A stretch of DNA of 64,000 nucleotides from Anaerovorax odorimutans (GCF_024459955.1 NZ_JANFXK010000014.1:1-64000), one strand, 5' to 3'; shown: positions 18,487 through 29,140, counted from the stretch's first letter. Notes: generated by a model not told the origin, from the letters alone. Made by a program: numbers and translations.

Positions 18487-18555
18487 GGCAAAATGAAAAT
18501 TTCTGCTTTGACAATTCCGCCAGTATGTTCCGCTTTCCCTTTTGAGGCGGTTGGT

Positions 18556-18655
18556 GGTATAATGGTTCCGTTGATTGATACGGCGTTGCCGTAAGGACGG
18601 AACCATTGAAATCCGCTGCGACGCGGCTTGCCGGTTAGAATGGTTCTATGTAAAA
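18556..18655 (-). repeat. Family C hairpin unit, copy on the minus strand
   Basis: AATGGTTCCGT (18561-18571) pairs perfectly over 11 bp with ACGGAACCATT (18597-18607). On the minus strand the loop reads CCTTACGGCAACGCCGTAT, as in the loops at 34.6 kb, although the stem is entirely different. The companion loop CAAGCCGCGTCGCA is also present (about 18615-18632), with a broken stem. It lies just upstream of the AraC gene and includes a TATAAT at 18558. Confidence 0.65.
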
Positions 18656-18668
18656 ACGGAGGTTAGGT

Positions 18669-20423
18669 ATGCTGTTGGAAAGTGTTTCTTATATAGATGA
18701 GCTTCCTTTTGAGCTGTCTTTTCTCAATGTGGGGGAGGAAAGCAAGCATTGTCATAAGGAAATTGAAATCCTGCTGGTGCTCCGCGGGACGACCCACTAT
18801 CAGATTTATCATACGGATTATGAGCTGAATCCTGGTGATTTGATTATCGCCGATGTGGAGGATTTGCATCAGATTCATGATTCATCCGATGATATTCTGC
18901 TGCTGTCCGTCCATGTGGATACCGGGCGGTTTGAGCATCTTTATCCCAATATCCGCTATATGTTCTTTGTCTGTGAGGAGTGCATGGAGGGGCCGGCCGG
19001 AAACAAGCAGCTCCTGGAAAGCAAGCTGACCCGTCTGAAGGGACACATCTCCAGAATGGCCGCGGACTATACGGCAAAGAATCGGAATATCTCCCTTCTG
19101 ACAGAAGAGGTCAGTCAATTGGTCTCTATTCTGGTCAATCACTTCCAGGGTTTTTTTATGGAAGATTACCAGTATAAGACCAGCCAGGAAGACATGAGCC
19201 ATGATGACCTGCAGCGACTGTCCCGCATCACCCGCTACATCATGCTCAATTATAAAGAAAAGATTACCCTTGATGATGTTTCCAACATGGAACACTTGAG
19301 CTCCTATTACGTTTCCCATTTAATCAAGAAGACCCTCGGCTTCAACTTTCAAAACTTTGTCAACGCCATCCGTCTGGAATACGCTGAAAAACTTTTGGTG
19401 TTCAGCAGCATGACGCTGATGCAGATCAGTCAGGAGTGCGGCTTCTCATCGCCTAATTACTTTAACAAATGCTTTTCGGCCTGGCATGGGAAAACGCCTG
19501 CTCAGTATCGAAAAGAGTATCACCCCTGCGAACGGTCTTTTAAAAACCCCTTTACCCAGGAAGAAGCGCTGGCACTGCTGACACCCTTCCTCAACGTTTC
19601 CAAGCAGGGCCGCAAGCCGCCTGAAAGGGTCACGGTAAAGCCGGATTTCAGCGTTAAAAGCTTCCTTAACTTTTGGGACCGCTGCGCCCCCCGCATTGTC
19701 ATCGATTCACTGGAAGCCGCCCTCAATCTGGGCTGTTACCGGGAAAGTATTCAGCGAATCCGGCCAGCAGCCTTTATCCTCGACGAAAGCCTCACCAGAC
19801 GGAACAAGGACCTGGAAAAGAGCCTGTGGAAGCTTCTGGAGCCGCTGGAGATCCCCCTCTTTGCCGATCAGATCATCCGGGATGAAGATCTGATCGCCGC
19901 CCCCGATACGGCGGCAGCCTTCGAGCAGGTCCTGCAGGCCGGGCACTCCCGCATCCGCCTGCTGGGAGAACGGAACGCTCTTTTTACCGCAGAAGGTCTC
20001 AGAACACCCGCCTATCAGGTTTATGACTGCTTCGCTCAGCTTTCCGAGCCCAAGTTTTACGATGCCGGGACTCATATTTTAATCAGCGGCGGCGAAGTAC
20101 AGGCAATCCTGCTGCTCAATACGGATTCCGACGCGGCACTGGATATCCATCTGGCCTTGGATCAAATTCCCTGTGAGAGCCTCTTGGTCCGCCGGGATTT
20201 CCCCTGGAACGAGAACTGCCACAATATCCTTCGCAGCCTGAAAACGCAGGAACAGACCCTGCCGCCTCTGCTCAAGCAGCGTATCAATGATAATTCCGAC
20301 GGCGAAACCCGTTTTTTCCGTTTGGAAAAGGGCCACAGTCCGAAGGATTTCCTGATTTACCATAATTCCGCCTCTATCCTGGAAATATTCGCACCGATAA
20401 GCGATGAAGGAGAACGAGCATAG
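18669..20423 (+). CDS. AraC-family regulator with cupin and large C-terminal domain
   Basis: 584 aa. An N-terminal cupin-like sensor (about 1-100; HCHKEIEILLVLRG) is followed by an AraC double helix-turn-helix (about 180-285; ITLDDVSNMEHLSSYYVSHL and MTLMQISQECGFSSPNYFNK) and an extra domain of about 290 residues. The tail resembles the inactive glycosidase (GH39)-like portion seen on some AraC proteins, a weak resemblance. GGAGG lies 6 bases before the ATG. It is separated by a repeat island from the divergent dehydrogenase gene, a possible target. The protein at 43409-45010 has the same plan. Confidence 0.85.
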   Translation: MLLESVSYIDELPFELSFLNVGEESKHCHKEIEILLVLRGTTHYQIYHTDYELNPGDLIIADVEDLHQIHDSSDDILLLSVHVDTGRFEHLYPNIRYMFFVCEECMEGPAGNKQLLESKLTRLKGHISRMAADYTAKNRNISLLTEEVSQLVSILVNHFQGFFMEDYQYKTSQEDMSHDDLQRLSRITRYIMLNYKEKITLDDVSNMEHLSSYYVSHLIKKTLGFNFQNFVNAIRLEYAEKLLVFSSMTLMQISQECGFSSPNYFNKCFSAWHGKTPAQYRKEYHPCERSFKNPFTQEEALALLTPFLNVSKQGRKPPERVTVKPDFSVKSFLNFWDRCAPRIVIDSLEAALNLGCYRESIQRIRPAAFILDESLTRRNKDLEKSLWKLLEPLEIPLFADQIIRDEDLIAAPDTAAAFEQVLQAGHSRIRLLGERNALFTAEGLRTPAYQVYDCFAQLSEPKFYDAGTHILISGGEVQAILLLNTDSDAALDIHLALDQIPCESLLVRRDFPWNENCHNILRSLKTQEQTLPPLLKQRINDNSDGETRFFRLEKGHSPKDFLIYHNSASILEIFAPISDEGERA

Positions 20424-20476
20424 CGCGCCTCCCCTCCCGGGCTTCCTACATTCTCCCGCATGTACATGGCGGAATC

Positions 20477-20515
20477 AAAAAGCAGCTTCCTCCAATCAGA
20501 GGACAGCTGCTTTTT
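20477..20515. terminator. Bidirectional terminator between AraC and surface-protein genes
   Basis: AAAAAGCAGCT (20477-20487) pairs perfectly with AGCTGCTTTTT (20505-20515). The A and T tracts serve both convergent genes. Confidence 0.85.
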
Positions 20516-20533
20516 CATATCTATGTACCTTCA

Positions 20534-22903
20534 TTACTGCTCTTTCTTCCGAAAGGGTCTGACACAGAGAAAAATTATAACGCCGCTGGCTAAAGCGAGC
20601 AGAACCCATTGCCACAATGAAAAATCATCTCCCGTGGCAGGGGTTTCCTGGACAGACGTTGCGTTTGCCGATGATGGGGCCGCACTGTCTTTATCTTTAG
20701 CTTCCCCTGTTTTCTCCGAATTCGCCGCCGGAACCTGATGGTTCTGACCGTGGTCTGTATATGCCAGCGCGAATGTCGATAATCGGTCTACTGCTACGGT
20801 TACTGTTTTGTCGTTATCGTCCTGGTCGAAAAGCTCTGTAGTCACCAGCGTTCCGTCCTGTTCTTCATGTACATGCACAACGGAAAACTCCCGCTTGATA
20901 TCGGAATCCGGCAGCAGCTCTTCCGGCACAGAAATAGTCATCTCCATAGATTTTCCCAGCTCAGAAATATTGCTTTCGGTTCCGTCTTTGATTTTGATTA
21001 AATTGATGTCCAGATAGCTTCCCAGCGTCTTTCCGCTGTCTGTCAAAGCATTTTTCACTTCCTTGACTACTTCCCCGGAAGGGCTTTCTACCTTATCTAC
21101 TCTGACAACAAACTGAATCAAACTTCCCGCCGCGATGTCCGTCTTATCCTCCTCCGACAAAAAGCTCTGAGCGTCTTTATCCTTGATCGCAATGTCAGGC
21201 ACTCCGGGCTTGACCTCTGTGCTGATCGGCGGTATGGCAACAGTTCCCTTTTCTTTAATCTTCCACAGGGATTGATTTTCCACTTTCTCATATCCCAGGC
21301 TTCCCTCCCTGAGGGCAAACCATCCGGCCTGCGCTTCACCGCTGCCGCAGGCTATGGCAGTCTCACCGATTTTCATATCCGGAGCGATCAGCACCGCCGG
21401 TACGCCTTCTTTTTTAGGCACAAAGTTCTCAAGAGACAGAGGCCGTTTCAGCTCAATGGTATCAAACTGACCTGCTTCCCTGATCTTTGTTTTATCACCG
21501 GTTACCTGCAAAACCGCAGTTCCTTCGAGAGGGCAAGGCTGTCCGCCCTTCACATAACCGCCCCATGCCGTATCCAGCTGGCTGTTGGAAACCGTAAGTT
21601 CTGCTTTTGAACATGGAACATCTCCCTCGGCCTCACCGCCTGCCGCTGCCGAAGCATAAAAAGTATCATCCAGTTCGTCTACAAAAATTCCTGAACACTC
21701 AGACATTTGAATCTGTGAGCTGCCGACATCCGCAGAGCCGTCTCCTTTGGCTTCTCCTCCTCCCAGTATGCTCCCTGCCAGCTTATCGCCGGTAAATTCC
21801 ATTTCAACGGAACCGGCCACATCGGCCTTGGAAGCAGCATCAACCGTCCCTCCGCCATAAATGGCGGCACAGACCCAATAATCTTTAAATTGTTCTTCTA
21901 CCGGGGTGATACTGTCTTTAACCAGCATCTTTACCGATCCGGCGTTTGCTGAACCCCCGTTGACGGCATTGCCTCCGCCGTAAATATATCCGTACAGATT
22001 GGAAAAGTTTTTCAGTTCTATGCGAATGTTTCCGGCAATATCCGCGTTCCCTTTATCCGCATCTCCTCCTGCGCAGAGGATCATCATTTCATTTCCGTTA
22101 CCGATCACCTCAACGGAGCCGGCACCGGCGCCGGCATTTTTTCCGCTGGCATAGCCGCCCCCATATACCTCTCGGATATCGACAGCATCCAGCTGAATTG
22201 AAATCTTCCCCTTTACATCGGCCCGTGCGCTGCCGTCACCGCCGGCATGTGCCGTGCCGCCGCCCCGGAGCGAATAAGTCCTGCCTTTAGTCTGAGCATA
22301 GGCATTTCCCACCACAGCCGAAGCCTGAAAGCTGCCGCTGGTGCTGGCGTAGCCGCCCCCGTAAATGCTGCCGTGATTACCTGTGGGATCTGCCAGGATT
22401 TTGGCAGAAGCAGTCCCTTTTACATTGGCGCTGGCATCTCCCTTGGCAGCGTCGGCGCGCCCTCCGCCGTAGACCGTTGACGCATCGACTTTACCTTTAA
22501 TCAGAACGGTGACGTTTCCGCTTACATCCGCGTTCCCGCTGCCGTCCGAATATCCGCCGCCATAAACAAACCCAGTCTGGACATTGTCAATGACAATACT
22601 GGTATCACCCTCAACGGGAACATTTTTTCCGCCTCCGTAGATCGCCGTCCCCGGGCCCACTTCATCTTCCAGCAGCTTTTCCGTTCCTGACTGGTCGTAC
22701 ACATAGGCTTTTCCATCGGCACCCTGTTTAATCAGAATCGGAACGCCGTTGGCATATATATGAGAGCCCTCTTTCATGACCCCTGCATTCTCCCCATCGG
22801 CTCCGGAAGCTGCCGCCTCATCTGCCCAAACGGTCAGCCCTGACAAAGCACTTAAAAGCCCGATTATAGCTGCCATCAAAACGATTTTCCTAAGCTTTTT
22901 CAT
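20534..22903 (-). CDS. Repeat-rich cell-surface protein with sorting-type C-terminus
   Basis: 789 aa from the ATG at 22903 (AGGTGATTGAC upstream). A signal peptide (MKKLRKIVLMAAIIGLLSAL, cleavage near WADEA) is followed by about nine repeats built on YGGG and SADVxGSVxVxI (residues about 80-410), likely a beta-helix. A second region (about 520-720) has no repeats. The C-terminus has TPATGDD, one hydrophobic segment and RPFRKKEQ, the layout of a sortase signal though not a canonical LPXTG. It is probably anchored to the wall as an adhesin. Its leader contains a c-di-GMP riboswitch, so expression should follow the motile/sessile decision. No sortase gene is in the window. Confidence 0.85.
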   Translation of the reverse strand: MKKLRKIVLMAAIIGLLSALSGLTVWADEAAASGADGENAGVMKEGSHIYANGVPILIKQGADGKAYVYDQSGTEKLLEDEVGPGTAIYGGGKNVPVEGDTSIVIDNVQTGFVYGGGYSDGSGNADVSGNVTVLIKGKVDASTVYGGGRADAAKGDASANVKGTASAKILADPTGNHGSIYGGGYASTSGSFQASAVVGNAYAQTKGRTYSLRGGGTAHAGGDGSARADVKGKISIQLDAVDIREVYGGGYASGKNAGAGAGSVEVIGNGNEMMILCAGGDADKGNADIAGNIRIELKNFSNLYGYIYGGGNAVNGGSANAGSVKMLVKDSITPVEEQFKDYWVCAAIYGGGTVDAASKADVAGSVEMEFTGDKLAGSILGGGEAKGDGSADVGSSQIQMSECSGIFVDELDDTFYASAAAGGEAEGDVPCSKAELTVSNSQLDTAWGGYVKGGQPCPLEGTAVLQVTGDKTKIREAGQFDTIELKRPLSLENFVPKKEGVPAVLIAPDMKIGETAIACGSGEAQAGWFALREGSLGYEKVENQSLWKIKEKGTVAIPPISTEVKPGVPDIAIKDKDAQSFLSEEDKTDIAAGSLIQFVVRVDKVESPSGEVVKEVKNALTDSGKTLGSYLDINLIKIKDGTESNISELGKSMEMTISVPEELLPDSDIKREFSVVHVHEEQDGTLVTTELFDQDDNDKTVTVAVDRLSTFALAYTDHGQNHQVPAANSEKTGEAKDKDSAAPSSANATSVQETPATGDDFSLWQWVLLALASGVIIFLCVRPFRKKEQ

Positions 22904-22972
22904 GTCAATCACCTGTCTTATACAGAAATACCCGTATCCTTTCCTTGCACACAGCAGAGCATATCCGGGGCC

Positions 22973-23100
22973 AAAAAAAATCATCCCAAAGGATGACGCA
23001 GCAAAAATAAATAGAAACACATTCTATGTTTTTTCGCAGCTGGCTGCCATTTTACAGGCCCTGTAGCTTTGCGTCACCGCGTTTCCCCGGCTTTGCCCAT
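22973..23100 (-). promoter_or_regulatory. Cyclic di-GMP-I (GEMM) riboswitch with terminator
   Basis: On the minus strand, GGGCAAAGCCGGGGAAACG is followed by GTGACGCAAAGCTACAGGGC and, after the variable stem, by ATGGCAGCCAGCTGC. These match the GEMM class I consensus (GGCAAA, GAAA, GACGCAAAGC, CCR..GCC). About 40 bases later TCATCC-TTT-GGATGA and a run of eight T form an intrinsic terminator (22973-22996). The aptamer is at about 23036-23100 and the surface-protein start at 22903. The terminator suggests transcriptional control; the direction of the switch is not determined here. Confidence 0.92.
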
Positions 23101-23116
23101 TCAATTGTATGGTTTA

Positions 23117-23145
23117 ATCATACGCCTTTATCAAACTATTGTCAA
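23117..23145 (-). promoter_or_regulatory. Promoter of the riboswitch-controlled surface protein
   Basis: TTGACA (23140-23145), a 17-base spacer and TATGAT (23117-23122) on the minus strand: near-consensus sigma-A, placed just before the aptamer. Confidence 0.8.
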
Positions 23146-23255
23146 TAACAGTAAGCTCGTTTCCAGATAAAGGATTTTCCCCGTTCCGCAGCCTTCATGA
23201 ATATCACAGCCACCAGCGGAAAACACTAAAAAAGTGTGAAAGAAGGTGAATAAGC

Positions 23256-23705
23256 TTGAACCTGTACGAAATCTTTGTTTCCGTGGCAGTGGGAATGATT
23301 ACCGGGATGCTCTCCGGCTGGCTGTCCGGATTCATGGTGATGAACCATTACCGAAAAATTGACGATGAAACGCAGCGCCGCCAGCTCCACATCAAGTATC
23401 TGGAAGCAACCACCATGCACGTCTCCAAGGTACTCAATGAGATCGATCTGCTGATACACAGAGATGGCCCTCTCGATTACGAAAACGCCCTTCGGGAAAT
23501 CGGCGTCTTTCAGATTCCCAGCGGGAAATTAGATGAAAAGGACGATTCCGCCGCCATTATTCAGGAAAAGACGGCCCTCATGGATAAAATAGAAAAAGGA
23601 ATCAAGAACGAAACGCTGGACCTGCGCCAGGCTGCCATGGAGCTGATCAAGCTGTCCGCGAAACTGATCGTCGCCATGGAAAACTATCGGCGTGAAAAGC
23701 TGTAG
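23256..23705 (+). CDS. Small membrane-anchored protein of unknown function
   Basis: 149 aa starting at TTG (AGAAGGTGAATAAGC upstream). Residues 7-29 form one membrane helix with small-residue packing (GMITGMLSGWLSGF). The rest is a charged, helical cytoplasmic part. I do not recognise a family. It is followed by a bidirectional terminator and is transcribed alone, divergent from the riboswitch-controlled surface protein. Confidence 0.7.
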   Translation: MNLYEIFVSVAVGMITGMLSGWLSGFMVMNHYRKIDDETQRRQLHIKYLEATTMHVSKVLNEIDLLIHRDGPLDYENALREIGVFQIPSGKLDEKDDSAAIIQEKTALMDKIEKGIKNETLDLRQAAMELIKLSAKLIVAMENYRREKL

Positions 23706-23720
23706 AACAAAAATGAGAAA

Positions 23721-23760
23721 GGCCCTGTACAAACCGTTTCCCGCAGTTTGCACAGGGTCC
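23721..23760. terminator. Bidirectional terminator
   Basis: GGCCCTGTACAAAC pairs with GTTTGCACAGGGTCC (G-U and one mismatch allowed) between two convergent genes. Confidence 0.7.
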
Positions 23761-23787
23761 CTTCTTTAGCCGGACAGCCATATGAAA

Positions 23788-24099
23788 TTATCTAGCTCCC
23801 CATTTTTCGTCGCCGGACATTCCGTCGTAGCCCGGGTGATTGTCAAAGCGGATCACGCCCACCGGACATTTGCCCGCCACCGCTTCCGTAACCCTCGCGT
23901 GGCCGATGGTGCCAAAGCCTCCGCACAGCTCCAGAGCCACTACGCCTTCATCCGCCAGCTTAACTGCTTCTTCTGCGGCGGATTCATAGCTGCCGACACC
24001 CACCAGGATCATCTCCCCGTTTTCTCCGGTTTCCATGACGCTGCGCTGCGGCGCTTTGATCTCACCATTGATGAACATAAAACAAACTTTTCTTTTCAT
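23788..24099 (-). CDS. Small conserved protein, DUF6506-like
   Basis: 103 aa from the ATG at 24099 (AAGGAGGAAGAT directly upstream). It begins MKRKVCFMFINGEI and contains a glycine-rich GVGSYESAAEEAVKLADEG segment and LCGGFGTIGHARV. I associate this with the DUF6506 family from memory. No catalytic function is known. It is the third gene of the J-TPR/Hsp70 transcription unit, 16 bases after the Hsp70 stop. Confidence 0.65.
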   Translation of the reverse strand: MKRKVCFMFINGEIKAPQRSVMETGENGEMILVGVGSYESAAEEAVKLADEGVVALELCGGFGTIGHARVTEAVAGKCPVGVIRFDNHPGYDGMSGDEKWGAR

Positions 24100-24115
24100 A
24101 TCTTCCTCCTTATCC

Positions 24116-25825
24116 TTAATCAAACAGGTCGTCCTCCATGGCCGCCTCGATTTCGTCCAGAGCTTCCTTTACTTCCCCTCTGGCCTGATCGATAGCGCCC
24201 TGATCCTGTTTGTCTAAAACAGCTTCAAACTGGCTGAGCAAAAAGTCGATTTCCTGCCGGAGATCACCGGTGGCCTCTTCATAAAGCCGTTCTCCTCGAA
24301 ACAGCAGCAGCTTGTTTGCTTCCTGCTCCCGCGGATGTATTTTCAGATAGTTCAGCTCTTCCATACGCTTTTCGGCTTCTTCTTTTGTCAGCTGGGAGCC
24401 TTCTTTTTGTATGACCATCTTCTTCGTGACACCGGTGGAGTTGACTTTGACCTTTACCTCCAGAATCGAATTGATGTCATAGGTATAGGTCACGTCGATG
24501 GACTCCTCGCCCGCTTTTTTCGCCGGAACCGGCACCGTAATCTCCCCCAGCAGCAGATTATTCTTGGCAAACCGGCTTTCGCCCTGCAGGATATCTACCG
24601 TTATCTTTCTTTGAAAATCGCCGGCCGTGTACAGCGTGTTGGTCCTGCTGACCGGGATCACGGTATTGCGCTCGATGATCGGGAGGAAATGGCCGCTTTC
24701 CAGCATTTCTCCCAAACGCTGAACAGCTACCGAAGTCCCCAGAGTAAAAGGGCAGACCTCCGTGAGAACCACTTCCCGCACCGCCTGATTCCGCTCCTTC
24801 ATGGCACACTGAATGGCCGCGCCCATGGCAATGGCCTCATCCGGGTTGACGTCCGTGTTGGGTATGCGCCCGAAGATGCGGCCCACAAAATTGCGGATGA
24901 TCGGCAGCTTCGTCGCTCCGCCTACCAAAACGATTTCATCAATATCGGCAAGGCGCACGTTGGCGTCTTTCAGGCTTCGTTCAATGGGCTTTCGTATGCG
25001 GGTGAGAAGCAGCTGGCAATTTCTCTCGTACTCTTCCAGGGAAAACTCCCGCTCGTAGGTTTCTTTCTTAAGCACGCATTTCATGGACGAAACACTGCTG
25101 TCAGAGAACCCCAGCTTGCAGGCTTCCGCCTGCCTCTGCAGATATACCTGCTCCTTTGCCGTCAGCGAATCCTCATCAATGCCGTTTTCATGGAGCATCA
25201 TGCCGCAAAGCACCCTGGTAAAATCCTCTCCTCCAATGAAGTTATCTCCTGCGATAGCCCTCACCTCCATAATATTTCCATACCGTTCCAGTATGGAAAT
25301 ATCAAAGGTTCCTCCGCCCAGATCAAACACCAGAAAGCGGGTATGGTCCGCCCGATTGTGAAGTCCATAAGCGATGGCCGCCGCCGTAGGCTCGTTGATG
25401 ATTCTTTCCACCGTCAGGCCTGCCAGCTCTCCCGCCCGTTTAGTTGCTTTACGCTGTATATCGTTAAAATAGGCCGGTACGCTGATAACCGCTTCCGTAA
25501 CAGGCTCTCCCAGATAACTCTCCGCATCCTCTTTCAGCGCCCGCAGTACCAGTGAGGACAACTCTTCCGCACGGAATTTGCTGTTTCCCAGAGAAAACTC
25601 CTTCTCCGTCCCCATGCTCCGTTTAAACAGAGAGGCCGTCATGTCGGGGAAAGTGGACATGCGCTCTTTCGCCGTTTTTCCCACATAGACCATTCCCTCT
25701 TCATCCACGCTGACGATGGAAGGGGTCAGATTCTCGCCCAGCCGGTTGGGGATAATCTTCGGCCCCTGGTCCGTATAATATGCCACCAATGAATTGGTCG
25801 TTCCTAAGTCAATTCCGATTTTCAT
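24116..25825 (-). CDS. Hsp70-family chaperone (DnaK/HscC-like)
   Basis: 569 aa, shorter than housekeeping DnaK (about 610-640). The ATPase domain is complete: [26 protein letters not shown], and [14 protein letters not shown] substrate-binding domain follows (about 375-490) and a reduced C-terminal lid. It lies 8 bases after a J-domain/TPR gene, whose product is the obvious co-chaperone. No grpE or nucleotide exchange factor is nearby. The pairing and size recall the specialised HscC class and not the main DnaK. Confidence 0.92.
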   Translation of the reverse strand: MKIGIDLGTTNSLVAYYTDQGPKIIPNRLGENLTPSIVSVDEEGMVYVGKTAKERMSTFPDMTASLFKRSMGTEKEFSLGNSKFRAEELSSLVLRALKEDAESYLGEPVTEAVISVPAYFNDIQRKATKRAGELAGLTVERIINEPTAAAIAYGLHNRADHTRFLVFDLGGGTFDISILERYGNIMEVRAIAGDNFIGGEDFTRVLCGMMLHENGIDEDSLTAKEQVYLQRQAEACKLGFSDSSVSSMKCVLKKETYEREFSLEEYERNCQLLLTRIRKPIERSLKDANVRLADIDEIVLVGGATKLPIIRNFVGRIFGRIPNTDVNPDEAIAMGAAIQCAMKERNQAVREVVLTEVCPFTLGTSVAVQRLGEMLESGHFLPIIERNTVIPVSRTNTLYTAGDFQRKITVDILQGESRFAKNNLLLGEITVPVPAKKAGEESIDVTYTYDINSILEVKVKVNSTGVTKKMVIQKEGSQLTKEEAEKRMEELNYLKIHPREQEANKLLLFRGERLYEEATGDLRQEIDFLLSQFEAVLDKQDQGAIDQARGEVKEALDEIEAAMEDDLFD

Positions 25826-25833
25826 GTTATCTT

Positions 25834-28800
25834 TTACTCCAGATTCGCCGCTGCGGAGGATAAGTCGTTGTCAGCGGGAGCAAAGCGCAGCCCTTCTTTA
25901 TAGCAGTTCAGAGCCCGCTCCTTATCTCCCGTCAGCTCGTACAGATATCCCAGCTCATACAGAGCGTCGATGCAGCATCCATAGTTGCAATAGTCACATT
26001 TTCTCAATTGCAGGGCTTTCTCGAGAAACCCCTGCGCACTTGTATAATCTCCCTGGGTCGCGTAAAGCGCTCCCATCATCTGATAGATCATCGGCAGGCA
26101 GTGGCCCAGGGAACGTTCGAAATCATCGGGGATCTTTTTCAGCCCGTTTCGCGCAAAGAGCGCCGCGTCATCTTTTTTCCCCAGCTTGAGGCTGGCCCTC
26201 GCCGCCCATAGATGATAGTCGGCTTCCACGAACTCCGGTTCCTCGTAGCAATGCTCCCGATCCAGCCCTGCGATGGCCTTAAAAAAGTATTTCAATGCCT
26301 TGCGGTATTTTCCTTTATAATACAGGAGCTTTCCCGCTTCTTTCAGCGCCGCCGGCTCCGACTTTCCTTCGGATTCATAGATCACAAGAGCATCAGCGGT
26401 CTGTTTTTCATCGCGGAAAATATGGGCTTTCTCCCATCTGTATATAAAATCATAATCACCCAGCTGCTCCGCTCTTTTATATGCCTCCAGCGCCTGCCGT
26501 GCTTTGGAAAAATCTCCGGAAAGCCTGCAGATTTCAATCTGCTGGCAGAGATATTTGGTTTCCTTTGTCTTTTCATACACGGCCTGCAACAGTTGCCGCG
26601 CCTTTTCGTATTCGCCCCTTCGGCAGTGGAGATTGGCTGCGTTGGCGTAAGCCTCCTCGCAGGTTTCCCCTGTCTGTTCGCCCATATCAATGGCTTTCCT
26701 GTAGTAGCTCAGCGCTTCCTCCTCCTGATCGCGGAACTCCAGAATCACGCCCATATAATTGTAGGTGTATTCCAGCTCCGGATCCAGCCGGACCGCCTTG
26801 CTGAAGTCCTCCCAGGCTTCATCCAGCCGGTCCAGGCAGGTTAGAATCTGTCCTCTGCGCATATACGCGTAGGCCGACTCCGTCTGCTGCAGCTGGAGAT
26901 TGGCATACTCCAGGGCTTTATCCCACTGCTCCAGTTCCCGGTAGACTCCGTCGATCATTCCGCAGATGCCGATACGGCCCGGTGCCGCCTCCCGTATCCG
27001 CTGGTACAGCCGGAGCGCATCCTCCGGGCGGTCGCATTCCTGTGCGATTTCCGCTTTCATTTCCAGCAGCGGCACATAACGTTCATCGACAGCAAGGCCC
27101 TGATCGATCAGCTCCACCACCGAGGTAAAGTCATCCTCCTCACCATTATACTCCATAACGGCCAGGTGATGATAAACCTCAGCCAGGTTTTCCACCTCGA
27201 AAATGCCTTCCTGGTCAGATTTTGCCTCTGTGTCTTCGATGATTTTGTAATAGATACGCCTGGCGTAAAGATACCGCTCCCTGGCTTCCTCAATATATCC
27301 TTTGAGAAATTCCAGTTCACTTCCCGAGATTTCTTCCCCTTCCAGATAGGCGATGGTTTCCTCCGCCTCTTCCAGCTCGCCTGCTTCAATGAGAATTTTT
27401 ATCTTATAAACATAGGCCGCCAGCTCATAGGGGTAAATCTCCAAAGCCCGCTCACAATCGTCAAAGGCTTCGCCGTAATAATCCATATGGAAGAAAGCCT
27501 TTGCCCGCATTAAATAGGACACGTGGGAATTTCGGTCCGCCTCGATGGAGCCGGTCAGAGCATCCACTGCGCCTTCAAAGTCCCAAAGCTCGTAAAGGAT
27601 CTGTCCCTTCTGTCGCAGAACCTCCCCATCCCGCGGATTCTGTTCCAAGAGCTGGTTCAGCAGCGACAGAGCGTCTTCCGTCTGCCCCAGGCTCTGGTAA
27701 ATGGAGCTTTCCAGCTGGAACACATAGGGCAGCTGATCTTCCACTTTCCTTCGGTTTTCCTCCGTATCCGTAAGGTTTCGCAGACACTGTTCCCAGGCCT
27801 TTATATAGGAAAGGGCTTCCTTCTCATCTCCTCCGTACAGGCAGCTTCTTCCGATAAGGCTGTTGTATTGGATTTGGTGAGCTTCTTCCGGCTCTATATT
27901 CTCGAAAAGTTCCAAAACATTTTCGTATTTTCCGTTTTGGAAATAGGCCCATCCCAGCTCAAAGAGCAGCTCCTGGTTTTCCCCGTCCGCCCTGAGCCGA
28001 TCCTTTAAGTCTTTTATGTAAAGCTCATTACACTCATGAAGCCATTCCTCTGCGCTCTGATCGTAAGGGTCCTCCTGCAAAAGCTGGCATAAGATTTCGT
28101 TGGCTTCCTTCAGTTTCCCGTTTTTCACATAGCATTTCGCCAGCCCAAACCGTCCCCATTGGGAAAGCGGCTCCTCCTGCAGCACCTGGCTGTACTCCCT
28201 CCGCGCTGCTTCATAGTCGTTGAGGCAAAAACAGATATCGCCCCGCATCAGTCTCACATCGGACAGCTCTTCATATTCAGGCAGCAGCTCCTCTATGAGC
28301 TCTTGGGCCTCCTGATAATGTTCTTCCTGACAGCAGATTTTCGCCTTTTCGATCTGGAAATATGGGGAGCGGATTCCGGTCGCCTTCATCTGCTCCAAAA
28401 TCTCCCTGCCCTTCTTCGTATCCCCTTCTGCGATGCATCCGCTGAGTCCGGAGCTGAGGCGCAGGTATTCGTCAAAAGGAAGACTGTCGTCGCCGTAAAG
28501 GAACTTGTACGGCGGGTATTCCTGCTGTTCTATGGATTCAACAATGACCGCGTCGAGAAATGCCTGAGGAAAACTTTCCCTCAGCTCATCCATATTTTCC
28601 ATGAAACTGAAATAGCTGTCCAAAATCCGCACCACGGACTGAGGCAGGAAAAAATGGTCCAGCATATATTCCAGCAGGGCATCTCTCACCAGCGTCTTTG
28701 TATCCAGATTCTGGCACACGTCTTCTTTCAACAGTTCTTCCCACTGGGTCGGATCGATACGCCTGGAAAAATGGCGGTACAGCTGGTCCGCACGCCGCAT

Positions 28801-29034
28801 CCAGTCGCCTACCGGTCCGTCGTCCCAGGTTTCCTCCGGCGTGGGCGCTTCGCCTTCGTCGCCGCTGTCAATTCTGTCCGCGGCTTTCAGCGCATCCTCC
28901 AGCGCGGCCCGCAGAGCCATGAATTCCTCCGGGCTGTCCTCGGGATGGGTAACGGTCAGTTTTTTTCGGTAGGCCTCCTGAATCGCCTTTTTATCGTTTG
29001 TCTCCTGGATTCCCAGGATGTCCCATATGTTCAT
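25834..29034 (-). CDS. J-domain protein with long TPR array
   Basis: 1066 aa. An N-terminal J-domain (about 1-55; [31 protein letters not shown]) has HPE in place of the HPD that normally stimulates Hsp70. I recall this HPE form from J-proteins paired with HscC-like Hsp70s. The remainder (about 210-1060) is a superhelix of tetratricopeptide repeats, for example [20 protein letters not shown] and [16 protein letters not shown]. It is cytoplasmic with no signal peptide. It likely selects or holds clients for the downstream Hsp70. Confidence 0.88.
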   Translation of the reverse strand: MNIWDILGIQETNDKKAIQEAYRKKLTVTHPEDSPEEFMALRAALEDALKAADRIDSGDEGEAPTPEETWDDGPVGDWMRRADQLYRHFSRRIDPTQWEELLKEDVCQNLDTKTLVRDALLEYMLDHFFLPQSVVRILDSYFSFMENMDELRESFPQAFLDAVIVESIEQQEYPPYKFLYGDDSLPFDEYLRLSSGLSGCIAEGDTKKGREILEQMKATGIRSPYFQIEKAKICCQEEHYQEAQELIEELLPEYEELSDVRLMRGDICFCLNDYEAARREYSQVLQEEPLSQWGRFGLAKCYVKNGKLKEANEILCQLLQEDPYDQSAEEWLHECNELYIKDLKDRLRADGENQELLFELGWAYFQNGKYENVLELFENIEPEEAHQIQYNSLIGRSCLYGGDEKEALSYIKAWEQCLRNLTDTEENRRKVEDQLPYVFQLESSIYQSLGQTEDALSLLNQLLEQNPRDGEVLRQKGQILYELWDFEGAVDALTGSIEADRNSHVSYLMRAKAFFHMDYYGEAFDDCERALEIYPYELAAYVYKIKILIEAGELEEAEETIAYLEGEEISGSELEFLKGYIEEARERYLYARRIYYKIIEDTEAKSDQEGIFEVENLAEVYHHLAVMEYNGEEDDFTSVVELIDQGLAVDERYVPLLEMKAEIAQECDRPEDALRLYQRIREAAPGRIGICGMIDGVYRELEQWDKALEYANLQLQQTESAYAYMRRGQILTCLDRLDEAWEDFSKAVRLDPELEYTYNYMGVILEFRDQEEEALSYYRKAIDMGEQTGETCEEAYANAANLHCRRGEYEKARQLLQAVYEKTKETKYLCQQIEICRLSGDFSKARQALEAYKRAEQLGDYDFIYRWEKAHIFRDEKQTADALVIYESEGKSEPAALKEAGKLLYYKGKYRKALKYFFKAIAGLDREHCYEEPEFVEADYHLWAARASLKLGKKDDAALFARNGLKKIPDDFERSLGHCLPMIYQMMGALYATQGDYTSAQGFLEKALQLRKCDYCNYGCCIDALYELGYLYELTGDKERALNCYKEGLRFAPADNDLSSAAANLE

Positions 29035-29095
29035 GTTTATCTCCTACTGTCATCGGAATCAATCTATTATGGAAATCATACCACAGATATAAAAA

Positions 29096-29124
29096 CGAGC
29101 AAAGGAGAAAAACTCCTCTGCCCG
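29096..29124 (-). terminator. Terminator of the metK-lysC operon
   Basis: CGAGCAAAGGAG pairs with CTCCTCTGCCCG; on the minus strand a T run follows. Confidence 0.75.
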
Positions 29125-29140
29125 CTGTTTTTTCATGTTC

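Larger units (their letters stand above)
17520..18668. repeat. Repeat island between the dehydrogenase and the AraC gene
   Basis: A 1.15-kb stretch with no credible gene. It is filled with short dispersed repeats in both orientations: family D at 17708-17800, family A at 17852-18009, a decayed inverted family A copy at about 18125-18290, family B at 18416-18486 and family C at 18556-18655. Only 17520-17700 shows nothing recognisable. The open frames in it are random. Confidence 0.7.

Noticed and set aside
18202-18545. Short frames on both strands in the 18-kb island
   Set aside because: They cross the repeat copies, lack ribosome binding sites and change frame between copies.
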